A stretch of DNA of 5,491 nt from an uncultured Hyphomicrobiales bacterium (GTDB taxonomy: Bacteria > Pseudomonadota > Alphaproteobacteria > Rhizobiales > Beijerinckiaceae): assembly GCA_903932565.1 (NCBI GenBank), contig CAIZGQ010000284.1:1-5491 (forward strand), written 5' to 3'. The notes under the pieces are model-generated. The model was not told the DNA's origin. It worked only from the letters and a program-made list of their open reading frames with translations, and made no database searches. Positions 1 through 4,421 of this stretch are shown here, piece after piece. The position numbers and the translations under genes are program-made. Each line of letters begins with the position of its first letter. Positions within the stretch are counted from its first letter, which is position 1.

Positions 1-422
1 CCGTGATGGGCGGCGTTCAGGCGCTGCGCATGTACGTCGATACCGCTCCCCACGGCCACCTGATCCTGCTCGCCCATGGGCACATCAATCTGCTGGGCTG
101 GGTTGAAATGGCCATATTCGGCTCGATTTATTATTTCGTGCCGCGCCTGGTCAATCGTCCGATCTACAGCATGCGGCTGGTGAAGGTTCATTTCTGGATG
201 CACAACGTGGGGCTGGTGGGAATGGTCGGGCTTTTCACGCTGGCGGGTGTGATCGGGGGCTACGATCCGGGCCAGCAGGTCGAGCGCACGGTATCGCATC
301 TGATGGCAGGGGTCGGCTCCTTCGGCATGCTGGTGCTGATCGCGAACATCATTTGGGGATACAACATCTACAAGACGGGCCGGGCGTCGTCCACCATGCG
401 CGTTCGCGCTTTGGGTGATTGA
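1..422 (+). CDS. Heme-copper oxidase subunit I-like protein (cbb3/NorB-type), C-terminal part
   Basis: This is the C-terminal 139 or so residues of a multi-pass membrane protein; the gene begins upstream of the window, so the GTG at 3 is an internal valine codon. A His-rich helix carries HGHLILLAHGHINLLGW (about residues 17-33 of the visible part), followed by a YYFVPRL...RPIYS...VHFW stretch (43-65). This resembles CcoN and related heme-copper oxidase subunit I proteins, in which such histidines bind heme or copper. Three hydrophobic segments are visible, at about 19-46, 66-86 and 98-119. In the family these proteins reduce oxygen or nitric oxide in the inner membrane; many small homologues are uncharacterised, so the exact substrate is open. 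Resemblance runs to the YNIYKTGR segment near base 383. The last 12 residues (ASSTMRVRALGD) lie antisense to the deacetylase gene and may not be native (see findings). Confidence 0.7.
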   Translation, partial: VMGGVQALRMYVDTAPHGHLILLAHGHINLLGWVEMAIFGSIYYFVPRLVNRPIYSMRLVKVHFWMHNVGLVGMVGLFTLAGVIGGYDPGQQVERTVSHLMAGVGSFGMLVLIANIIWGYNIYKTGRASSTMRVRALGD

Positions 423-1221
423 CGCAATGCTGAAGGGCTTTTCTCAGTGATGGCATGCGGAAGGGCTGCCCAACGAGGAAGGAGTGCAAAGACACCGTCA
501 TGACAAGTGGATGTGCAGCAGACTGCTCGATCATCTCGTCATATTGCGCGACAATCATGTCTGCGAATTCTTGGGCAGAATTCCGACGATGAATAATCGC
601 CGCGGAATCATTAACTTCCGCTGGGTAGGGAACTGAAAGAATTGGACCCGACCGGGTCCGCAACCAGAAGGGCTGGTCGTCCGCGGGCCAGTCCATGACA
701 TAGGTGTAACCTGCTTCTTTCAGAAGATCCGGCGTTGCATTTGTCTCTGAGGCTGCAGGACCCATCCATCCTTTTGGAGGTCTGCCTTCACCTTCCGTAA
801 TCGCCTTGGTGACATCATCAATCAGCCGACGCTCGTCAAGTTCCCATAGATCGGATTGACGCTCGGCATTGGTGCGGCCATGGGCAACAATCTCGTCGCC
901 GCGCTTGCGGATGCGCTCGAAGATCTGTGGGTGATCCTGATACAGCAACGAATTGACGTTGTGCGCTGCCGGAATTCCAAGTTGCTCGAAAAGCTCAAAA
1001 AGCCTCCATATGCCGACACGATTGCCATAATCGCGCCAGGCATAATTGCGCTGGTTTTGTGGTTCACCCATCTTTGCAGGGTCCCAGCCAAAGCCCTTGC
1101 GAAAAGCATAAACTTCGAGGTTGGTGACGATACAGACCGCAAGACGTTTGCCGTCCGGCCATGAATAGTCCGGCCGTTCTTCAATGGTGGAGTAATCGTA
1201 ACGCCCATGTTTGGGAAGCAT
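349..1221 (-). CDS. Polysaccharide deacetylase family protein, PuuE (allantoinase-like) type, altered C-terminus
   Basis: A 290-residue NodB-fold hydrolase. Visible family marks are VTNLEVYAF (32-40), GDEIVAHG (108-115, with a candidate metal-binding His114), GWMGPAASETNATPDLL (151-167), YVMDWPADDQPF (174-185), LSVPYPAEVND (195-205), SLHSFLVGQPFR (244-255) and WWTTPG (276-281). These match the cyclic-imidase/PuuE-like branch rather than chitin or peptidoglycan deacetylases. No signal peptide is seen, so it is probably cytoplasmic. Family members hydrolyse cyclic amides such as allantoin or remove acyl groups; the substrate here is unknown. The start at 1221 has AGGA 8 bases upstream. It is last in the ABC transporter operon, 25 bases after the permease stop. 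Family proteins normally continue after TTPG with an E-I-type segment; here the chain ends in PSCRCCIPK, read antisense to the oxidase gene, so the true tail is probably missing. Confidence 0.82.
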   Translation of the reverse strand: MLPKHGRYDYSTIEERPDYSWPDGKRLAVCIVTNLEVYAFRKGFGWDPAKMGEPQNQRNYAWRDYGNRVGIWRLFELFEQLGIPAAHNVNSLLYQDHPQIFERIRKRGDEIVAHGRTNAERQSDLWELDERRLIDDVTKAITEGEGRPPKGWMGPAASETNATPDLLKEAGYTYVMDWPADDQPFWLRTRSGPILSVPYPAEVNDSAAIIHRRNSAQEFADMIVAQYDEMIEQSAAHPLVMTVSLHSFLVGQPFRMPSLRKALQHCVNHPKRERAWWTTPGPSCRCCIPK

Positions 1222-1229
1222 GTTTTGTG

Positions 1230-1233
1230 TCCT
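1230..1233 (-). promoter_or_regulatory. Ribosome binding site of the deacetylase gene
   Basis: AGGA on the minus strand lies 8 bases before the ATG at 1221. It supports that start and independent translation initiation in the 25-base gap after the permease stop. Confidence 0.5.
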
Positions 1234-1246
1234 GGATCGTGGTTCT

Positions 1247-2032
1247 TTAAATCGTCGGGTTTTGCGATCGGGTTGCCCAGAATGTCATGCGGCGCTCTAT
1301 ATAAGCGAACAATTCATACATGATGACGCCCATGAGAGCGATGACAACAAGGCCGGCAAACACAAGCGGTACATCAAACCGTGCTGATGCAGCCATCATA
1401 AGGTAGCCAATGCCGCGGTCGGATGCCACTGTTTCGGCGACGACAGAACCAACAAATGCAAGTGAAATGGCCACTTTGAGAGATGCGAAAAAATATGGAA
1501 GCGAACGGGGAAGACCAATCTTTCGCAAAATCTGCCATTTGCTTGCACCCAGCGCCCGCAACACGTCATTCAGTTCAGGTTCGATCGTCGCAAGGCCGGT
1601 AGCAACATTCACCATGATCGGAAAAAACGAAATCACGAATGCTGTGAGGATGGCCGGAACAGTTCCAATACCAAACCATATGACAAGAATGGGGACGATG
1701 GCGACCTTCGGAACTGAATTCAGTCCCACCATCAGAGGGTAGAGCCCCTTATAGATTTTCGGCGACGCACCAACGAGAAGTCCCAGAAATAAGCCAACGG
1801 CAACAGCAACGGCAAATCCGAGCATCGTGGTATAAAAAGTTTGAAACGAATTAAGGGCAATGGCCTCATGCTGTTTGACGATCTGAACCGCGATCTCACT
1901 GGGGCGCGGCAGAATGAAACGGTCGACATGAAACAGCAGGCAACCAAGTTCCCACACGAGGAAGAAACCGGCTGTGACGAGCCAAGGGGCAGCTTTGGGA
2001 CTCGTGAATGCAGATAAAAACGTTTTGAACAT
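1247..2032 (-). CDS. ABC transporter permease, SsuC/TauC/NrtB type
   Basis: An inner-membrane permease of 261 residues, the usual length for the NitT/TauT (nitrate, sulfonate, taurine, pyrimidine-precursor) importer group. Hydrophobic segments are seen at about 17-34, 66-88, 100-120, 123-147, 185-205 and 222-245. The cytoplasmic EAA loop that docks on the ATPase is clear at about 158-175 (LRALGASKWQILRKIGLP). An ILPRPSEI motif at 40-47, after the first membrane helix, is typical of the family. The start at 2032 follows the ATPase stop by 6 bases, and its AGGG ribosome-binding element overlaps that TAG stop codon, so the two genes are probably translationally coupled. The ligand cannot be deduced: permeases of this type serve sulfonates, nitrate, thiamine precursors, riboflavin and pyrimidine derivatives. 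No substrate-binding protein gene lies in the window. Confidence 0.92.
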   Translation of the reverse strand: MFKTFLSAFTSPKAAPWLVTAGFFLVWELGCLLFHVDRFILPRPSEIAVQIVKQHEAIALNSFQTFYTTMLGFAVAVAVGLFLGLLVGASPKIYKGLYPLMVGLNSVPKVAIVPILVIWFGIGTVPAILTAFVISFFPIMVNVATGLATIEPELNDVLRALGASKWQILRKIGLPRSLPYFFASLKVAISLAFVGSVVAETVASDRGIGYLMMAASARFDVPLVFAGLVVIALMGVIMYELFAYIERRMTFWATRSQNPTI

Positions 2033-2036
2033 GGTG

Positions 2037-2040
2037 CCCT
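2037..2040 (-). promoter_or_regulatory. Ribosome binding site of the permease overlapping the ATPase stop codon
   Basis: The minus-strand sequence CATTCATAGGGCACCATG places AGGG across the TAG stop of the ATPase gene, 4 bases before the permease ATG. Spacing is short, which suggests that initiation depends on ribosomes finishing the upstream gene. Confidence 0.45.
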
Positions 2041-2869
2041 ATGAATGGGTGATGCTGTCGCGCAGATGCTGAACCATTTCGACGAAATCTGGCTGATACG
2101 TCATCGGCAAACTTCGTGGACGCTCAAACGGGACGTCCGTGCGTGAGACAATGCGGCCCGGACGCGGGCTGAAAACATAGATTGTGTCGGCCAGATACAC
2201 CGCTTCGCGCAGATCATGCGTGACGAGAATGACCGTTGGCTTTTGATCCAGGTAGAGGGTTTGCAGCACGCCCCAAAGGTCTTCACGCGTAAACGCATCA
2301 AGCGCGCCAAAGGGTTCGTCGAGCAGGAGCATGCGAGGGTTGTGAATCAAGGCGCGGCACAATGATGTGCGTTGCTGCATGCCCCCGGACAATTCCCAAG
2401 GATATTTCTCATCAAATCCTTCAAGACCGACCGCTTTCAAAAGCTTTTTTGCGCGCGCTTCATAATCTAGTTTATTGCGCCGAAAGGTGCTGGCATAAGG
2501 CTCGACGATCTCCAGCGGCAGAAGGACATTCTCAAGAGTTGTCCGCCATGGCAAAAGGTTTGAATTCTGAAAGGCCATGCCGCAGATACCAATCGGACCT
2601 TTGACGTCCTGTCCCTGTACACGCACGTTTCCGGTACGTGGCAAATGAAGCCCGGAAACAAGCTTGAGAAGGGACGATTTTCCGCACCCGCTCGGACCGA
2701 CCACAGCGACGAACTCACCATCACCGATGCGCATATCAGTCTCAGACAGCGCGAGCGTTCCCTGACCGTATTTGAGGGTTGCAGCCTGGAGTTCTACAAG
2801 CGCAGGCATCCCATCGCCGTTTGCTGTCAACGTCGTCGCCGGTTTGTTTACGAGCATAACGTCAGGCAT
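2039..2869 (-). CDS. ABC transporter ATP-binding protein, SsuB/TauB/NrtD type
   Basis: The ATPase subunit of the importer, 276 residues, cytoplasmic and expected to pair with the adjoining permease. All nucleotide-binding motifs are intact: Walker A GPSGCGKSS (58-66), Q-loop with Gln100 in AFQNSNLLPW, signature LSGGMQQ (159-165), Walker B MLLLDEP (179-185), D-loop FGALDA (186-191) and switch His217 in VTHD. The pattern FQ...LLPW with LSGGMQQR is typical of the NitT/TauT family. About 20 extra residues precede the core domain. The ATG at 2869 has GGAA 7 bases upstream; an internal ATG at residue 5 or 21 could also serve, but with less support. It is the first gene of a minus-strand operon (ATPase, permease, deacetylase), so expression probably starts in the 237-base gap to its right. 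The transported molecule is unknown. Confidence 0.93.
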   Translation of the reverse strand: MPDVMLVNKPATTLTANGDGMPALVELQAATLKYGQGTLALSETDMRIGDGEFVAVVGPSGCGKSSLLKLVSGLHLPRTGNVRVQGQDVKGPIGICGMAFQNSNLLPWRTTLENVLLPLEIVEPYASTFRRNKLDYEARAKKLLKAVGLEGFDEKYPWELSGGMQQRTSLCRALIHNPRMLLLDEPFGALDAFTREDLWGVLQTLYLDQKPTVILVTHDLREAVYLADTIYVFSPRPGRIVSRTDVPFERPRSLPMTYQPDFVEMVQHLRDSITHS

Positions 2870-2898
2870 TTGCGCATTCCATTTAAGTACGCTGTCAG

Positions 2899-2985
2899 TG
2901 ATCGTGTATCGAGAAACAATTACAAACTTGAGCGATCAGGGGCGCAGAGGCTGATCGAGTTACCATATCCGATACATCGCGATCA
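2899..2985. repeat. Four copies of TGATCG / CGATCA upstream of the ABC operon
   Basis: The six-base unit TGATCG occurs at 2899-2904 and 2952-2957 and, inverted, as CGATCA at 2933-2938 and 2980-2985. The middle two form a 7-base inverted repeat, CGATCAG / CTGATCG (2933-2939 and 2951-2957), around an 11-base centre. The cluster sits 30-115 bases upstream of the ATPase start, where a regulator would be expected to bind. Binding is inferred; only the repeats are seen. Confidence 0.4.
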
Positions 2986-2999
2986 GAGTTCGCGTATGT
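2974..2999. repeat. Inverted repeat, possible operator or hairpin
   Basis: ACATCGCGA (2974-2982) pairs with TCGCGTATGT (2990-2999), leaving one bulged base and a 7-base loop. No T-run follows on either strand, so it is not a standard intrinsic terminator. A protein-binding site upstream of the ABC operon is as likely. Confidence 0.35.
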
Positions 3000-3007
3000 G
3001 AAGCATG

Positions 3008-3031
3008 TGCCATGCCAGAATGGTCATGGCA
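3008..3031. repeat. Inverted repeat (10-base stem, GAA loop)
   Basis: TGCCATGCCA (3008-3017) and TGGTCATGGCA (3021-3031) form a 10-base stem with one bulged T around a GAA loop. It lies about 75 bases past the stop of the isochorismatase-fold gene on the minus strand. No U-tract follows on that strand, so a role as a terminator or 3'-end stabiliser is only possible. Confidence 0.35.
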
Positions 3032-3106
3032 AAGCAGCAAGTGCGGTGGCTTTTCGGCATTGAGAGGGTCCAAGCGTCGAGCAGTTTATATCATCTGCAT
3101 CGATGC

Positions 3107-3640
3107 CTATTTGATAAGCGCGACGATTTCCTTGAACTTCGGATGCTCAGCCGTCTGAAGCCATTCAAATATGACCATTTCCGTTGTGACGATCTCTGCA
3201 CTATGGCGTTCCATGCGGTTCAGGGCAGCAAGCTTGTTTTCAAGTTTGCGTGACCCCACCGCATCCTGCACGACGCGCACGGTGCGACCCGCCTCCAGCA
3301 ATCCCAGAACAGTTTGCAGGACGCACACATGGGCCTCGCAACCCGCCACGATCAAAGTTTCACGCGCCGGGAGGGCATCAAAAAATCCGGCAGTTTTGCC
3401 TGCGTCAAAGGTCATTTTATGAAATTTCGGCGCCAATGTCGCTGCCAGCGTGTCAATCGTCGAACCAAGCCCCTTGGCATATTGTTCTGTTGCGAGTGAC
3501 GGCACGTTCAGGAGTGTCGCGCAGGTGAGAAGGCGATGCGCATTGGCAATCGCAACCGCGCCATCTTCAATTGCAGGCATCAGACGCGTTTGAAAGTCGA
3601 TCAGAAGCAAGGCTGACGTGTTAGCTGTCAGTGTTGGCAT
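3107..3640 (-). CDS. Isochorismatase-fold cysteine hydrolase (YcaC/ISOC-related)
   Basis: A 177-residue cytoplasmic hydrolase of the isochorismatase superfamily. The expected catalytic triad is visible: Asp15 in LLLIDFQ, Lys75 in FHKMTFDAG and Cys106 in VAGCEAHVCVLQT. The TEQYAKGLG segment (51-59) is typical of the compact YcaC/ISOC1-2-related group. Superfamily members cleave C-N bonds (nicotinamide, N-carbamoyl compounds, ureidoacrylate) or vinyl ethers; this subgroup is poorly characterised, so no substrate is proposed. I chose the ATG at 3640 because GGAG lies 10 bases upstream; the earlier in-frame ATGs at 3676 and 3673 would put that site inside the gene and add 12 residues outside the family fold. 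It overlaps the TetR gene by 20 bases, so the two are almost certainly cotranscribed and coupled. This suggests that the hydrolase works on, or responds to, the regulator's ligand pathway. Confidence 0.88.
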   Translation of the reverse strand: MPTLTANTSALLLIDFQTRLMPAIEDGAVAIANAHRLLTCATLLNVPSLATEQYAKGLGSTIDTLAATLAPKFHKMTFDAGKTAGFFDALPARETLIVAGCEAHVCVLQTVLGLLEAGRTVRVVQDAVGSRKLENKLAALNRMERHSAEIVTTEMVIFEWLQTAEHPKFKEIVALIK

Positions 3641-4289
3641 GATTGGATGACTCCAGTTCGCGAATGCGATCATCAATGTAGCGCTGCATCAAATCCGGTG
3701 CCGATGCGTCAAACATGCGGATGCGGCCGGTATGGGCCAACAACAAAACGCCGGCGGCATGGGCGAAAACTTCAACCAGAAGCCGGCGTCCGACGTCAGG
3801 CTTTGCGCCCAGTGCAAGAGCCGCCTGCGCGATCGGGTCAAGCGCATGCGCGAGGGCAGCATTGAGTTTACGATCGCGGTCGCGTCCCAATCCTTTCGGG
3901 CGCATTCCGCCCCGCAGCAGGTAGAAGCCAAGATCAAGGTCGCGCGGGTTCTCAGCGTAAAAGTTGAAAAAAGCCATGGCTGTGTCACGCAGCCGTTGCG
4001 CGGCGAATGGCGATCTCGCAGCCGCAATCTTTATCCGCTGTGCGAGAAGTCCGAGCGAATCCTGCAGCACCTCGGCATAAATCGTTTCCTTGGAATCAAA
4101 GTGAAAATAGAGCGCGGCCGGTGTGTAGCCAGCTTCCAGCGCGATCGCACGCAAAGATGCCCCATCGAGTCCCTCGGCCTGAAAAACCCGCCTTGCAGCC
4201 TCAAGGATCAGCTGACGCTTCTGGGCATTGCGATCAGCCGATCGGCTGTCTGCAGCAGTCATGTCCGGACCCGATTTTGCAGGTGCCAT
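3621..4289 (-). CDS. TetR/AcrR family transcriptional regulator
   Basis: A 222-residue DNA-binding repressor. The N-terminal TetR domain is clear: KRQLILEAARRVFQAEGL (24-41), then the helix-turn-helix region SLRAIALEAGYTPAALYFHF (45-64) and DSKETIYAEVL (65-75). The C-terminal two-thirds is helical and variable, as expected for a ligand-sensing and dimerisation domain. An in-frame ATG at 4346 would add 19 residues, but it lies upstream of the likely -10 box (minus strand, 4337-4342) and inside a probable operator. The ATG at 4289, preceded by TTGGA, fits better; a third ATG at 4262 is also possible. It is divergent from the HpaB/AbfD-family gene and shares a 132-base control region with it, the classic layout for a repressor of its neighbour. 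It is followed, with overlap, by the isochorismatase-fold gene. Confidence 0.88.
   Translation of the reverse strand: MAPAKSGPDMTAADSRSADRNAQKRQLILEAARRVFQAEGLDGASLRAIALEAGYTPAALYFHFDSKETIYAEVLQDSLGLLAQRIKIAAARSPFAAQRLRDTAMAFFNFYAENPRDLDLGFYLLRGGMRPKGLGRDRDRKLNAALAHALDPIAQAALALGAKPDVGRRLLVEVFAHAAGVLLLAHTGRIRMFDASAPDLMQRYIDDRIRELESSNHANTDS
3651..3654 (-). promoter_or_regulatory. Ribosome binding site deciding the isochorismatase-fold start
   Basis: GGAG on the minus strand lies inside the 3' end of the TetR gene, 10 bases before the ATG at 3640. It argues against the upstream in-frame ATGs at 3676 and 3673 and implies translational coupling with the repressor. Confidence 0.5.
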
Positions 4290-4327
4290 GGCATATTCCA
4301 AGATCAGTCCGCGTATCCCAAAAGTGA

Positions 4328-4356
4328 TTGACGAAAATTCTAACATTGTTCAAATT
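4328..4356 (+). promoter_or_regulatory. Possible promoter of the HpaB/AbfD-family gene
   Basis: TTGACG (4328-4333) is a good -35 match. The best -10 at 17 bases is CAAATT (4351-4356), which is weak; AATTAT at 4353-4358 is an alternative with a longer spacer. It would start transcription near 4363, inside the palindrome region, leaving a leader of about 60 bases. The weak -10 makes this tentative. Confidence 0.3.
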
Positions 4357-4365
4357 ATGGGACAA
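4337..4365 (-). promoter_or_regulatory. Probable promoter of the TetR-isochorismatase pair
   Basis: On the minus strand, TTGTCC (4360-4365, 4 of 6 to the -35 consensus) is followed after exactly 17 bases by TAGAAT (4337-4342, 5 of 6 to TATAAT). Transcription would begin near 4330, downstream of the 4346 ATG, which supports translation starting at 4289. Confidence 0.5.
4346..4365. promoter_or_regulatory. Candidate TetR-family operator (imperfect palindrome)
   Basis: A 20-base imperfect palindrome has outer arms TTGTTC and GGACAA and 12 of 20 symmetric positions. It covers the -35 and spacer of the TetR promoter and the -10 region of the divergent promoter, so a bound repressor could block both. 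The location is typical for a TetR-family autoregulator; binding itself is inferred. Confidence 0.4.
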
Positions 4366-4372
4366 GGCCCAT
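4357..4372. repeat. Inverted repeat ATGGG-N6-CCCAT in the divergent control region
   Basis: A perfect 5-base inverted repeat with a 6-base centre partly overlaps the longer imperfect palindrome. CAAA on the left (4351-4354) and TTTG on the right (4372-4375) lengthen the symmetry imperfectly. It could be an alternative or second half of the operator. Confidence 0.35.
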
Positions 4373-4407
4373 TTGTGGGGTGGTTTATTGCGATGCGGCG
4401 TCGAGCC

Positions 4408-4413
4408 GGAGGG
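4408..4413 (+). promoter_or_regulatory. Ribosome binding site of the HpaB/AbfD-family gene
   Basis: GGAGGG is a strong Shine-Dalgarno sequence, 8 bases before the ATG at 4422. It favours that start over the in-frame ATG two codons later (4428). Confidence 0.75.
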
Positions 4414-4421
4414 TCTGTCCA

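Larger units (their letters stand above)
2870..3106. other. Non-coding gap between the isochorismatase-fold gene and the ABC operon
   Basis: This 237-base gap lies upstream of the ABC ATPase and downstream of the isochorismatase-fold gene, both on the minus strand. It should contain the operon's promoter and any terminator of the preceding pair. I see no convincing sigma-70 promoter on the minus strand and no hairpin followed by a U-tract. It does hold several inverted repeats, listed separately. Short open frames across it have no family resemblance and poor start contexts. Confidence 0.6.

Noticed and set aside
2645..3001. Open frame of 118 codons on the plus strand spanning the ATPase start and the gap
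   Set aside because: About two-thirds is antisense to the ATPase, including Walker A; the part in the gap shows no protein family features.
2974..3031. Tandem hairpins read as an intrinsic terminator
   Set aside because: Neither stem is followed by a run of T on either strand.
3005..3253. Open frame of 82 codons on the plus strand running from the gap into the isochorismatase-fold gene
   Set aside because: More than half is antisense to the hydrolase, and the rest has no recognisable features.
3732..4331. Open frame of 199 codons on the plus strand, antisense to the TetR gene
   Set aside because: It mirrors a clear TetR coding region with a recognisable helix-turn-helix; its own translation shows no domain and has no good ribosome binding site.
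4290..4346. 19-residue N-terminal extension of the TetR protein from the ATG at 4346
   Set aside because: It lies upstream of the best -10 box and within the palindrome, and adds residues not typical of the family.
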